From positions 2,965,562 through 3,029,561 of the forward strand of contig NC_081840.1 of assembly GCF_963259705.1 (NCBI RefSeq): a stretch of 64,000 nucleotides of DNA, given 5' to 3'. A program made the translations under genes and the position numbers. Positions 35,410 through 47,056 of this stretch are shown piece by piece; the stretch's first letter is position 1; each line of letters begins with the position of its first letter. The notes under the pieces are model-generated. The model worked only from the letters and a program-made list of their open reading frames with translations, searched no databases and was not told the DNA's origin. Origin of the DNA: Myotis daubentonii. Taxonomy: Eukaryota > Chordata > Mammalia > Chiroptera > Vespertilionidae.

Positions 35410-36020
35410 GAAGAAGGTGGGTGGTATACATTGGGTTTTAGGCTATCCTCGAAAGTAGCTTTTATAAACAGTAAGTCTATTTGTGGCTTGGGTTCTTTTT
35501 AAAATTAACACTGAATTTATTGAAATAAAAATTAAAAGCTCATATCCTTAAGTTTTTATTAAGTTCTAATTAAAACCTTAATCTTCTATCTATAAATCTA
35601 AGAGGATCTTTAAAACCTAGTTAATTAAATCCCCTAAGTAGTTTAGGTTGAATATATATTAACGTAACAAATTTTCTTTTTAAGCATATATCTATAATTC
35701 CATTTTTAAGCACTGCATTTGTTTCTAACAAGCAAAGCCTTCCTATGAACATGGTGAATATTATAAACCTAGTAAAATAAACATATACAATATTGAATTT
35801 TCGTCTTTATAATCACCATTAAATCTCTCACTGAAGTACTATACTCCATTAAAATTGGAATCATAACTAATCTGTCACATATACCAAATTTGTATGCACT
35901 AATGTTCAATATACACAAATTATTCTTAAAATGTTCCAAAAAAATATCATTGGCTTTGTATTTTATTTTTTTCTTTAAGTACTGTAATTATAAACATGCC
36001 CCAGTTTTTAAAATTACCTT
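35410..36020. other. AT-rich unassigned sequence
   Basis: Low-GC DNA with no reading frame, RNA gene or repeat I can name. Confidence 0.35.
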
Positions 36021-36024
36021 CTAA

Positions 36025-36245
36025 GATGGTAGTTTTTAACAGGGATGATGCTGCCCTCTAGGGGACATTTGTGGAATTTGATGGCATGTTTTTAGTAGTC
36101 ATAGTGATGGAGGGACTCTCTAGTATTAGGCACATGGGGGTCAGGATGCCTGACATCCCGAAATGAGCAGGACAGTCCTCACAGCTAGAAGTTGTCCTGT
36201 ACAAACTTCAGAGGTCCCTTCATGTCAACAAAAAATTCATAGTTC
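36025..36245 (+). repeat. MER20 (old hAT-Charlie element)
   Basis: GCTGCCCTCTAGGGGACATTT, GCCTGACATCCCGAAATGAG and CAGGACAGTCCTCACAGC follow MER20 order. Confidence 0.75.
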
Positions 36246-36521
36246 CCCGCGCCTAGGACTTCACCACGTTTTCCACATAAGTAATTTTTGCGTGGTTTTG
36301 ATACAGAATGAATTTTCCAGGAATTGCAATTATCTTGCAAATCAGAGAGACACTGTACTTTGCTGTGTCCTGAACTTTACCAAGATCTATTGACAATTTC
36401 AGAAAATGGTGTTTTGAGTAGCAATGTCACTCATGGCACCTGAATCAGCCTGTATGTGCAGCAGTCACATTCACGGTGCTTAGATATAGTTATATAGATA
36501 GGGATTATAGATATATTTCTT

Positions 36522-38426
36522 TTTTTTAATTAAATCTTTATTGTTCAGATTATTACATTTGTTCCTCTTTTTTCCCCCCCATAACTCCCCTCCTCCCAGT
36601 TCCCGCCCCACCCTCCGCCCTCACTCCCCACCCACTGTCCTCATCCATAGGTGCACGATTTTTGTCCAGTCTCTTCCCGAATCTCCCACACCCCTTCCCC
36701 CCCCAAGAATAGTCAGTCCATTCCCTTTCTATGTCCCTGATTCTATTATAATCAACAGTTCATTCTGTTCATCAGATTATTTATTCACTTGATTCTTAGA
36801 TTCACTTGTTGATAGATGCATATTTGTTGTTCATAATTTGTATCTTTACCTTTTTCTTCCTCTTCCTCTTCTTAAAGGATACCTTTCAGCATTTCATATA
36901 ATCCTGGTTTGGTGGTGATGAACTCCTTTAGCTTTTCCTTATCTGTGAAGCTCTTTATCTGACCTTCAATTCTGAATGATAGCTTTGCTGGATAAAGTAA
37001 TCTTGGTTGTAGGTTCTTGGTATTCATCACTTTGAATATTTCTTGCCATTCCCTTCTGGCCTGCAAAGTTTCTGTTGAGAAATCAGCTGACAGTCGTATG
37101 GGTATTCCCTTGTAGGTAACTGAGTTTCTTTCTCTTGCTATTTTTAAGATTCTCTCTTTGTCTTTTGCTCTTGGCATTTTAATTATGATGTGTCTTGGTG
37201 TGGTCCTCTTTGGATTCCTTTTGTTTGGGGTTCTCCGCGCTTCTTGGACCTGTAAGTCCATTTCTTTCACCAGGTGGGGGAAGTCTTCTGTCATTATTTC
37301 TTCAAATAGGTTTTAAATATCTTGCTCTCTCTCATCTTCTGGCACCCCTATAATTCTGATGTTGGTACGCTTGAAGCTGTCCCAGAGGCTCCTTACACTA
37401 TCCTCGCATTTTTGGATTCTTTTTTCATTCCGCCCCTCCGGTTGAGTGTTTTTTGCTTCCTCGCATTTCAAATCATTGACTTGATTCTTGCGCTCCTCTG
37501 GTCTGCTGTCGGGAGTCTGTATAATATTCGTTGTTTCAGTCTGTGTATGCTTAATTTCTAGTTGGTTCCCCAACATAACATCAAGGGTCTCATTAGTTTT
37601 CTTGTAGATCTCATTAAGTTTATCGGCGGCTTCTAAACAGTTCTTGAGAGACCTTAAAAGTGTGGTTCTGAACTCTATATCTTCCTTTGACAATTTTGTC
37701 TTGTTTCTTTGTCTCCGCATTTTGTTATGCTTCCTTGGTGCACCCCCTAGTGGTCTTTGTTCGGAGTCTTATAGTTAAACCTTGATTGTTGTAGCTAATA
37801 CCAGGGAGGGTTTGACCTCCAGGCCAAGTGGCTATGAGAATCAGCTATGAGTGTCAGCAGTGAGAGAACTTCTGTCCTCTAGGGAGGTGCTAATCTAGCC
37901 TTTGCCTGAGGCTATCCAGCAAATGCCTCTGTGCAGGGCTTGGGCGGGGCGGGTCGCACAGGATCAACAGGGTGGGCCGGAGAGAGCAGTTATGGCGGCT
38001 CTCAGTCCTGTCCCCAGGGGCTCTGCCTCTCTGAGTCCCAGCACCCGCTGCAAAGCTGGGAGAGAAAGCTGCACTCGCTCTGACCGAAGCCAGACAGTCC
38101 CGTTTGAGTCTGGGTCCCTAAAGACTCGCCTGGATCTGGAGCTCAGAGTCTGCGACTCCCTCCTGATTGAAAACAACAACCACGCCCTCCGCCGCCAGCC
38201 CACTCCGCGCACTCCGCACCTCAGAATTTGACTTCAGCACTGCGCCTCCTCTGAGTGTCCGTATGCGTTTCTCTTTCCTCCTAGTTGTAGGACTTCCACT
38301 CAGCCAGCGTTCCTGCGGTTCTGGGTGATGTCCCTTCCGTCTTTTAGTTTTACTTTTGAAGTAGTTGTTCAAAGCAGCAAACTCCGGCGTTAACCTATGC
38401 CGCCATCTTGGTTCTCCCGAAAAAGC
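36522..38426 (-). mobile_element. HAL1-like half-L1 retrotransposon, complete borders
   Basis: Minus-strand element of 1905 bp with a perfect 22-bp target duplication (36500-36521, 38427-38448). Order: 5' UTR beginning near GGGAGAACCAAGATGGCGGC at about 38410, an ORF1 from 37720 to 36872, then directly an L1-type 3' UTR and poly-A (T run at 36522-36528). There is no ORF2, which is the definition of a HAL1 element. It moves by L1-type target-primed reverse transcription, probably using L1 ORF2 protein in trans. Confidence 0.88.
36872..37720 (-). pseudogene. L1-type ORF1 with one premature stop
   Basis: ORF1 RNA-binding chaperone of the HAL1-like element; 282 codons before its natural stop. 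The N-terminal half starts MRRQRNKTKLSKEDIEF and includes a coiled-coil-like stretch, then RIIGVPEDEREQDI. One TAA at 37315-37313 interrupts an otherwise continuous frame, which resumes NLFEEIMTEDFP and includes PRHIIIKMPRAKDKERILK and the C-terminal domain ending LYEMLKGIL. A single substitution could account for the break. No other frame damage was seen. Confidence 0.88.
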
Positions 38427-38449
38427 AGGGATTATAGATATATTTCTTA

Positions 38450-38955
38450 ATCCCTTGTTTCAAATGATCAAATATAACAACTTCATAATTTTCAATTATA
38501 TATTGTATTATCTTAAATCTAAACTTAAATAAAGCAACTGATTTATTATATCTTCTGCTATAATAGTGCTTGAGCATATAAATATTGAAATAAATAACTT
38601 TTATTTCTCTTTCAGTTACAGTTTTGGCAGTATATTGTGTGTAACTAGATGATGTTATGTATGAAGTCCATTTCAGGATAGAAGAGATTATTACAAAGTA
38701 TTTTTAAATCCCAAACAATCTATCTGCAGCTCTGGATTGACAGTTATGACACTGCTATTCCGTACCCTGGGATGAACAACTGAGCGAGCGGCTGACAGGT
38801 AGAGGCCTGGCAGCAGCAACAACCCAGTAAGGATGGACACACCTAGCAGGCAGATGTTATTTCAAATGCCATGCTCTCCGAAAGGGGGCCCGCGCCAGTT
38901 CTAGGACTGAAATAGACAAGATAAGCCTGCAGCATCATCTGGTGCCAGACTGTAA
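38450..38955. other. No recognised feature
   Basis: AT-rich intergenic sequence between the HAL1-like element and a CA microsatellite. Confidence 0.35.
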
Positions 38956-38965
38956 GGAAGTGTTA

Positions 38966-39313
38966 CACACACACTCACACTCACTCACACTCACACTCAC
39001 ACACTCACACACATACACACTCACACACCTACACACATATATCTACACACTCTCTCACACACACACGCACACTCACACTCACACACTCACACACATACAC
39101 ACATACACCTACACACACACTCTCTCTCACACACACACACACTCACACTCACACATCTACACACATACACACACACCTACACACACACTCACACTCACAC
39201 ACCTACACACATATATCTACACACTCTCTCACACACATACACACACACACTCACACTCACACACCTACACACATACACACACACACCTACACACATATAT
39301 CTACACACACACA

Positions 39314-39360
<47 letters not shown>

Positions 39361-39362
39361 TC
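38966..39362 (+). repeat. Compound CA/CTCACA microsatellite
   Basis: About 400 bp of CACA, CTCACA, TACACA and (TC)n units. An 80-120-bp phrase (CACCTACACACATATATCTACACAC) recurs at 39028, 39200 and 39285, indicating internal duplication. Confidence 0.95.
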
Positions 39363-39364
39363 CA

Positions 39365-39779
39365 TGATGGGGTGCGTGTCAAAAAGACACAGGAAGCAAC
39401 TAAAAGACCGGCAATAGCCAAAGCAGGAAAAACTTGAGCAGCAAAATAAAGTACTATTGGATTCTAGACCAAAGTGTAAAGTAAGTATCAATGCGTCCAT
39501 ACCGATGCAAACAATGATTCAGTCAATAAGTAGGAGAGGAGGGAGCAATCTCCCACGCAGATTCCAAAGCACGGAAGGAGGTTCTGCCCCTCAGCGCTCT
39601 CTGAGTGTGGGCTGTCCCCGGACCTCCTCCCACAGGGACGGGGCACCCGCAGACAGTGAAGAGATGGGGGCTAGCGAGGTGCCCTGGAAGGAAATGCGCC
39701 CAAATGAAGCGAAGTGCAGTGAGATATTGCGGGGTTGTTTGGGTTTTCTGGGTTTTGTCTTTGGTTGAGGGGTCGGTGG
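39365..39779. other. No recognised feature
   Basis: Sequence upstream of the IFI27L2 CpG island; no ISRE, TATA box or repeat identified. Confidence 0.4.
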
Positions 39780-41060
39780 GGGCCGATACAACTTGGAACC
39801 ACGCCCCTGGCTGCGGCGTCCGCTCTTTTCTCCTGGGCAGAGCCGTCGAGCAGGAGGGAAACCCACCCCGGGACCCGCAGCGGGCGGGGGAGCGGCGGAC
39901 GTAGGCGGCGGGGACGGGGGGGGGGGGGGGGGGGAGCGGGGCGGCGGGTGCGGGCGGGGGAGCGGGCAGGGGAGCCGGGGGAGGGGGGGCGGGGGAGCGG
40001 CGGGTGCGGGCGGGGAGCGGCAGGAGCTGGCGTGGTGCGGGGGGCGGGGAGCGGCGGGTGCGGCTGACGCGGGGCGCCGGCGCAGGGACGCAGCGTGGTG
40101 CGGACGCGGGCGGGGTGCGGGCGGGGTGCGGGTTGACGCAGAGTCGCCCTCGGCTCCCGGGAAGCCAGGCCCACGGAGCAGCCGCCCTGCGCTGAGCGGC
40201 ACCATGATCAGTGAGTCTCGCCTTCGCGCGGGGCGGCGGCCTGGGCGGGGGGTGGCCTCCCCGACGCCCACCGCTCCCTCCAACAGCTAACTGCCCCCCC
40301 TTGTGCCCCTAGAGAAAGCGGCTGCGGCTGTGGTCGGAGGAGGTGAGTTACTGGTCCCCTCCATCGCCAGCCCTCCGCGGCCTCATCCTGGGGGGGGGGG
40401 GGGGTGGCTTACCCACCGGCCTGCGGGCTTCGAGCCGGCGGCCCCTCCACCCCTGCTGCCGGCGCCCCCCTCCACCCCCTGCTGCCGGCGCCCCCCTCCA
40501 CCCCCTGCTGCCGGCGCCCCCCTCCCGCGGGAGGTCACCCGGGTCCCCACTAGCTGCCGCTCTAGGGCTTCCTCCTGATGAGCCTGCGGGAAGGGGGTGC
40601 CGTGGCTCATTTCACCCCCCCCCCCCCGCCTTTGCACACACAAACCCCAGGCCCAGCGAGGCTGGTGACGTCCGCAGTGTCACTCAGCAAGTGGGAGACC
40701 CGCCGGGCTGTGCCGGAACCCCTGTGACTGCCCCACCTGCCCCGCACCCCCACCTTTTTCTTTCCCTTGGCACCCCTCCAAGCTGCTGTCTCCCGGGGGC
40801 TCAGGGCAGACGGGTAAGAGGGTGCTCAGGGGGTGCGCGCCCGCCGCCCACGTGCCGACCCAGCCCCTCCCCGCAGCGGTGGCCGTGGGCGCCGTGCCCC
40901 TGGTGCTGGGCGCCATGGGCTTCACCGGCGCCGGCATCGCCGCCTCCTCCTTGGCCGCCAAGATGATGTCCGCGGCTGCCGTCGCCAACGGGGGCGGGGT
41001 CTCCGCCGGCGGCCTGGTGGCCACTCTGCAGTCGGTGGGTAGGTGCCCTGAGCTGCCAGG
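39780..41060. promoter_or_regulatory. IFI27L2: CpG island of the IFI27L2-like gene
   Basis: A CpG- and G-rich block covers the presumed promoter and exons 1-3. It contains a run of G (about 39918-39934) and imperfect GGCGGGTGCGG repeats at 39940-40120, and starts just after a repeat-free stretch. I found no GAAANNGAAA motif or TATA box, so constitutive CpG-type transcription is the simplest reading; interferon response from here is not supported by motifs. Confidence 0.7.
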
Positions 41061-41794
41061 GCGGCGTGTGGGGTGGGGAGGGAGGATCTGGGCCAGGGCG
41101 GGACTCAGCCTGGAGCCTCGGCCTGAGGGAGGGCCTGTCCTCTCCCCAGCTCCCTGGTCCTTTGTCTCCCCCTGTCTGTCCTCTTTCTGGCTCCCCAGAG
41201 AGGTTGGGGGGGGGGGGGGGGGTGAGGAGGTTCAGGGAGGGGGAGGAGGGGAAGGAGCCCAGGGCAGTGATGTCCGGGCTCTGGGTCTAGCTCTACCCAC
41301 AGCTGACCCCTGGGGGGCCCAGGTGGGTCCCCTCACTCTTGGGGGCTCAGGGGCCTCCTGTATAAAGTGAGGGGGGACCTGTAGGTGGGAGCCTGGGGCC
41401 AGCTCTCCTGTCCCCACTTCCCATGAGTTCCCCATCTCCCCTCTCTCTGCCACCCCAGCATCCTCTACCCAGAGCAGAGCCCTGGGGGTTGCAGGACCTA
41501 CAGGAGGGACCCAGGTGGGGTCTCTGGGTTGGGATCTCCTGAGGGTCCCCCACGCTCACCCTCTCTTCTCCCCCAGGGGCAGCCGGACTCTCCACGTCAT
41601 CCAACGTCCTCCTGGCCTCCGCTGGGTCCTTTCTGGGCGCCTTGCTGGGAGGTTCAAAAAAGGCACCCCTTTCCCCTCCAGCCCTTTCCCCTCCCCCAGC
41701 TGGACCTGGGGCTGAAGGGGACCAGCCAGGAAAAAACGCACCCCAAGTTAACCCTCCGAACCGCCCCCTCCGCTCAGAGAAGCATCAGAAATAA
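40204..41794 (+). CDS. IFI27L2: IFI27L2-like ISG12-family gene, four exons
   Basis: This encodes a small hydrophobic ISG12/IFI27-family (FAM14) protein of 138 aa; family members are interferon-linked and reported at mitochondrial or ER/nuclear membranes. Coding exons: 40204-40210, 40313-40342, 40877-41038, 41577-41794. All junctions are GT-AG, each internal junction splits a codon after its first base, and the joined frame is open to TAA at 41792-41794. The protein opens [12 protein letters not shown], followed by [58 protein letters not shown] and a proline-rich hydrophilic tail ending SEKHQK. This matches human IFI27L2 (about 130 aa) in exon plan and tail. The start was chosen from the Kozak-like GGCACCATGA and the short first exon. 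Exons 1-3 lie in a CpG island; I saw no ISRE upstream. The AATAAA at 41790-41795 overlaps the stop codon. Confidence 0.94.
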
Positions 41795-41795
41795 A
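41790..41795 (+). terminator. IFI27L2: Polyadenylation signal overlapping the IFI27L2 stop
   Basis: AATAAA spans the last bases of the final lysine codon and the TAA stop. A GT-rich stretch (GGTCACGTGCACACG) follows. If used, the 3' UTR would be only about 15-30 nt. Confidence 0.7.
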
Positions 41796-41799
41796 GGTC

Positions 41800-42495
41800 A
41801 CGTGCACACGCGCCTCCCTGTCCTCATTCCTGCAGCCCTGGTTGGGATGTGAATTAGAGGCTCCTGGCCCTGGCCCCCCATTCTCCCAACTGCCTTGTCA
41901 TGGGGGGCGGGGGGCGGTGGCACAGGCAGATCAAGCACAGGATCGGTTGGCAGCAGGCTTTGGTTGGTCCTAGTCTTACCAGGGATGGGCTGTGTAACCT
42001 AGGGCCACTCGCAGGCCTGCCATGGGCCTCTGCCCCTCACTCAGTGGTGGGGTTGATAAGGCTCCCGTTGGGAGGCCGGGTGAGGGGTAGCCAGGATGCA
42101 CATGGAGCCACTGACCCCAGAGCCCTTTGCCCTTCCTCCTCAGTGGGCACTGGACACCCAGAGCTGACCGACACCCCCGCCCCCGCCCCCCGCCCTGCTG
42201 CCTCAGGATTCTGGTGGGGGCGGGCAGAGGCGGGCAAGCAAACCACCAGACACAGCACCATGCCAGGTGCTCCGCGGGCTCGGGCACTGCAGGGGGAGGA
42301 GACTGAGCCCAGTGTCGCTGGAAAATCAAACAGGAACTGACAGTCACCAGCTCCTACCCTGGTGACAAGGCCTTTGGGGTGTCCCTGGGTCTCCACTCAC
42401 CCCCAAGACGAGATCTTTTCCTGCCAGTGAGGTGTCATTCTCTGGAGTTGTTTGTTTGTTAAAAGGATGAGTTGTAAACTAGATTAAAAATAGGA
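41800..42495. other. No recognised feature
   Basis: Downstream of IFI27L2; ordinary sequence. Confidence 0.35.
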
Positions 42496-42500
42496 GTTCT

Positions 42501-42722
42501 GCCCTAGCTGGTTTGGCTCAGTGGATAGAGTGTCAGCCTGCAGACTGAAGGGTCCTGGGTCCTATTCCAGTCAAGAGTACATGCCGGGGTTGTGGGCTCA
42601 ATCCCCGGTGTGGGGCGTGCAGGAGGCAGCCAATCAATGATTCTCTCTCATCAGTGATCTTTCTCGCTCTTTCTCTCTCTCCCTTCTTCTCTAAAATCAA
42701 TAAAAATATATTTTTAAAAATT
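42501..42722 (+). repeat. Ves SINE
   Basis: GCCCTAGCTGGTTTGGCTCAG head, AATCAATAAAAATATATTTTT tail. Confidence 0.93.
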
Positions 42723-43093
42723 CACTTACATAAATAATAAATAAAATAGGAGCGCTAAGACTTCTGCTCGCACCCAGTGGATGGTCTTGAGGAGCACACG
42801 CTGCATTGTGTAGACCCCGCCACGGCCGTATCCACCCGGAGGGCCGCTCAGAGTGTGGAGAGCTGGAGAGCGGTCACGCCCAGCACCAAGGGACAGCCCA
42901 ACTGCCCACACAGCCCTGGCTTTTCCTGACCCCCAGAGGGTGAGTGCAGGCCGGCTGCTGGCCCAGCTGCCACAGGACCAACTCATTCACTATGGCCCTT
43001 TCTTGGCTGCAGGTCTTTCCCTGTCTCAGCCTCCATCCCCCGTGTGTGCTCCCTGGAGTCACCTGCAATAAAACATTTGCACTCAAATCCTTG
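42723..43093. other. Unassigned; AATAAA near 43067
   Basis: CCTGCAATAAAACATTTGCA at about 43063-43082 looks like a poly(A) signal, but no exon leading to it was recognised. Confidence 0.3.
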
Positions 43094-43101
43094 TTCTAGG
43101 G

Positions 43102-43316
43102 CAGGGGTGGGCAAACTTTTTGACTCGAGGGCCACGATGGGTTCTTAAACTGGACCGGAGGGCCGGAACAAAAGCATGGATGGAGTGTTTGTGTGAACGA
43201 ATATAAATTCAAAGTAAACATCATTACATAAAAGGGCACGGTCTTTTTTTTTCAATAGTTTTATTCATTTCAAACGGGCCGGATCCGGCCCGTGGGCCGT
43301 AGTTTGCCCACGGCTG
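43102..43316 (-). mobile_element. Non-autonomous hAT element, copy 3
   Basis: Reverse copy CAGGGGTGGGCAAACT...GTTTGCCCACGGCTG with perfect 8-bp duplication TTCTAGGG (43094-43101, 43317-43324). Confidence 0.96.
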
Positions 43317-43324
43317 TTCTAGGG

Positions 43325-43915
43325 TCTCAGCCCCACTCAGGAGCCCACAGGGCTGAGCCCGAGAGAGCCACAGCGCCCCATCCGACGGTTCCTGGAACCG
43401 GTTCAGGCTGGTCCGTCTCCTTCCCTCAGGATGAGACTCAGGCCGGGGGCTCTAAGGCCTGTCTCATCGTGACCCACCTGGTGGGCACCCCCAGACAGAA
43501 CACAGCTCTGCCCCCTGCCAGGCTACCCTGGGCCATGCCACCTGCCAAAGGCCTGGGAGGAAATCACTCAAACCAGCAGACCATCCCTCGGTCTTTGCAG
43601 TTTGCAATTTCAATTGGAAAAATGTGCCTTCTCAGTTACGTTTCCTCCTGCTACTAAAGGTGCTCAAGGGAGTCTGCTGGGGCCACTCCACCCTCCCTGC
43701 GCCTCCCCTGGCTCTTCACTCATTCGAAGTTGCCCGATTCATAGGAAAACAGTTTTATCTCCCGAACACAGGAAGCAGCTGGGAGGAGCTGGTGGGTCTG
43801 CGGCCGTTTAAGGCGCCGCAGCTGGAAACAACCCACGCAGCGGGCCACTCGGCCTCTGGGAAGGTGGCCGTCTTCAGCAGCAGCAGGAGTTAGGGACTTT
43901 CGGCCATTTCTTTTT
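43325..43915. other. No recognised feature
   Basis: Ordinary sequence; no exon supported. Confidence 0.35.
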
Positions 43916-43917
43916 TT

Positions 43918-44113
43918 CTTTTTTTAAATTGCGTTTTAGAGAGAGAGGAAGGGAGAGGGATAGAGAGAGAGAAACATGCATGAGGCAGGAACGTCACTGA
44001 TCAGCTGCCTCCTGCGCGCCCCACACTGGGGATCGAGCCTGCAACCCAGAGACGTGCCCTGACCGGGAATCGAGCCTGCGACTCTTGGTTCCTGCTCAAC
44101 CGCTGGGCCGTTT
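43918..44113 (-). repeat. Ves SINE, 5' degraded
   Basis: Reverse copy with the head region shortened (CTCAACCGCTGGGCCG). Confidence 0.85.
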
Positions 44114-44114
44114 C

Positions 44115-45405
44115 CTCCAGGGTCATTTCTTTTAACAACATCTATCAAATGGGCGGCATTCCCTTCTTGGAATGGGGTGTGGCTTTTCTGTGGTGAGTCA
44201 TGGACAGTGTCTTGACTGCAGCGAATACCTTTTTGCTGCTGTTTTGATCCCCTTGTGTCTGTGCTTTGGGAGGTGCTCTGTGGGTATTCAGGCTGCCCCA
44301 GAAGGTGCTGTGGGGCCAGGAGGACAGGGGCAGGGCTCCTAGGAAATGCCCTTTCCTCCCTGCCCTGGCCCAGGTGCTGTGAAAGGCATGGCCCCTCCAT
44401 CCACATCCCTTCTGGGCCACTACACTCCCCTCACCTCAGGACCCATCTGTACCCAGTTTTCCACCATCACAGACCAGCACTGTAGCTCCCACCTTGGGTC
44501 CCTCTCTGAGGGGGGGGTGCCCAGGGCTGGAGTGCAGGAGAGAGAAGGTCAGAGACATGAGGCTGAGAACTTCCCAGACCTGATGGGCTGAGACTTCATG
44601 GATGTCTGATGACAGGCTGTGCCACCAAGTGTCTCCTGCCGACTGCAGGCCCACACTGTGACCTCCCTGAGCCTTTCCACAGGCACACCCCCACCAAGGC
44701 GTGGGAACGTGAGCAGTTCTTTTCTTGGGCTAAGGTTCCCCAGAAGACTCGTCCTCCCTCTGATCTGAAAGTTACAGCCTGGCCCGCAGCATCCTGGGGC
44801 CTATGGATGAAGATGACTGAGGGTCTCTTTACTTGGATGGAAACTCATTTTTAGTAAAAAGCTCCTGGTACCTCCTGGCACAGGGACCCACCTTGCCAAC
44901 TATAAAGCTCCGGTCGTCTGCTAATGGGGTGCGTGGGGAACTGCCTGCTTCCTACAGACTTCCAACCAGCCCTCTCGCTGCCAATCCACCTTGATGCCAA
45001 CCTCCAGAAGGACATTCCGGGCAGTGGCTGAGCCTTTGGGGGTCCGACAGGGCGCAGTCGCCTCTTTCTCCCCTTCTCCACTGACTGCTTCAGACGCAGT
45101 GTTCTTGGGACAGCCAAGTAGAACCCGTGTCCATGGGGTTCCTGGCTCCTAAAATTGTGTTTCTGTCATTTCCCCGTCTCCGTGGCCATGTGTGTTTGGC
45201 CTTGTTTTAGTCCTTCGCGGTTGTTTCTGTGGTGTGTTGAGAAGGAACAGGTCAATCCTCTTTGTTGGATTGATTTTTCTGTTGCTTGCAATCGAGAGGG
45301 TCCCGCTCATGTGGTTTAGAATGGATGTTTGCTGGCCAAGAGGCTCTCTTGGCTGAAACAAGAGAAGATTCTTTCCCTATTACTTGGTCATATAAAAATC
45401 TCAGC
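44115..45405. other. No recognised feature
   Basis: About 1.3 kb of ordinary intergenic sequence; no supported exon or repeat. Confidence 0.4.
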
Positions 45406-45408
45406 CGG

Positions 45409-45650
45409 GCCCTGGCCTGTTTGGCTCAATGGATAGAGCATTCCTCCAACCTCAGGGTCCCAGGTTTGATTCTGGTCAACAGCACGTACTGTGTTTGCAG
45501 GCTCCTCCCTGGCTCAGGCCCTGGTCAGGGTGTGTGCAGGAGGCAAACAATCAAATGTGTTTCTCTCATATCGATGTTTCTCTCTGTCTTTCCCTCTCTC
45601 TTCCACTCTCTAAAAAAATCAATGGAAAAATATCCTTGGGTGAGGAATAA
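45409..45650 (+). repeat. Ves SINE, GGTGAGGATTA-tail subfamily
   Basis: CCCTGGCCTGTTTGGCTCAATGG head; TCCTTGGGTGAGGAATA tail. Confidence 0.92.
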
Positions 45651-45654
45651 AAAA

Positions 45655-46425
45655 CAAAAAAAATCTTGGCCAGGACTGCCCCAGGAGGCCCAGGCTCCTG
45701 CAGTCTTGTTGCTCTACCTTCCGTAAGGTGCTGCTTTCATCTGCAGGGTGGAAGATGGTTTATTCTCCTGCCTGCAGCAGAGCCCCTGGGAAGTGGCCAA
45801 GGGTCAAAGATGGGCCCTTCACTCCCCTTAGAGCTGCAGACGTGGTCTCTGCTCACCTCTCACTGACCAGAACCCAGTCCCATGAGCACGCCTAGCTGCA
45901 AAGAGGGGCTGCAGTGCAGTACTTCACTGGAGATGATGCACTTGGTCGAAAGCCCGAACATCGGGGGACTCCTAGCAGACCCTGCCACACAGGGGAAGAC
46001 ACGGGCCTCAGCAGGAAGCCCTCCCAGATTGCGACAATGAGAACTGGCCTCTGCCTCTCTGTTCTCCCCGGCAGCACGCCCAGCCACCGTGCACAGAACT
46101 TAGTTAGTGGAGAAGGTACCTGGCTTCCCTGACACTGCCGACTCCTGAGGGGAGGCAGGGACCCCGGAATTCTGCAGGGACAGGACCCAGAGTCCCTGAG
46201 TCCCAGGGGTCAACTGAAGCCAGGAATTTCAGGAATGCTGGGGCTGCCAGAGTATGTTCAGCTGGCTCCCAAGTGAACAACCCTCTCAGCCTGATGAAAA
46301 GAGGCGGGGGAGAGGTCACAGCTGTTTTCTCTCCCCGTATAACAAATTCTTGCAGATTTAGCAGCTTAAGCTAACATTGCCTTGGAGTTGTAGGTCAGAC
46401 GTGCAAGTGGGCTTGACTGAGTGCT
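45655..46425. other. No recognised feature
   Basis: Ordinary sequence; no supported exon or repeat. Confidence 0.35.
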
Positions 46426-46435
46426 CTGTTTAGAG

Positions 46436-46649
46436 CAGGGGTGGGCAAACTTTTTGACTCGAGGGCCACAATGGGTTCTTAAACTGGACCGGAGGGCCGG
46501 AACAAAAGCATGGATGGAGTGTTTGTGTGAACTAATATAAATTCAAAGTAAACATCATTACATAAAAGGGTACGGTCTTTTTTTTCAATAGTTTTATTCA
46601 TTTCAAATGGGCCAGATCCGGCCCGCGGGCTGTAGTTTGCCCACGGCTG
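46436..46649 (-). mobile_element. Non-autonomous hAT element, copy 4
   Basis: Reverse copy closely matching 43102-43316, with perfect 8-bp duplication GTTTAGAG (46428-46435, 46650-46657). Confidence 0.96.
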
Positions 46650-46801
46650 GTTTAGAGTCAAAGTCAAGGTTTCAGCCAGACTGTGCTCTTGTTATGGAAA
46701 CTATGGTAAGAATCTTCAACTCCCCCTCTTCCTTAACTCTGACTTCCTCTTCTGTGATGAGCAGACAACGCTATCTGCTTTTTCAAAAAATATATTTTTA
46801 T

Positions 46802-47051
46802 TTTTTAATCCTCACCCGAGGATATTTTTCCACTGATTTTTAGAGAGAGGGGAAAAGAGAGGGAAAGACAGAGAGAAATATCGATGTGAGAGAAACACAT
46901 TGATTGGTTGCTTCCTGCATGTACATGCCCTGACCAGGACCTGGGCCAGGGAGGAGCCTGCAACCGAGGTCCGTGCCCTTGACCAGAATTGAACCCGGGA
47001 CCCTAAGGTCCACAGGGCAATGATCTACCACTGAGCCAAACCGGTTAGGGC
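46802..47051 (-). repeat. Ves SINE, GGTGAGGATTA-tail subfamily
   Basis: Reverse copy TTAATCCTCACCCGAGGATA...GCCAAACCGGTTAGGGC, head-to-tail with the next copy. Confidence 0.92.
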
Positions 47052-47056
47052 AAAAA

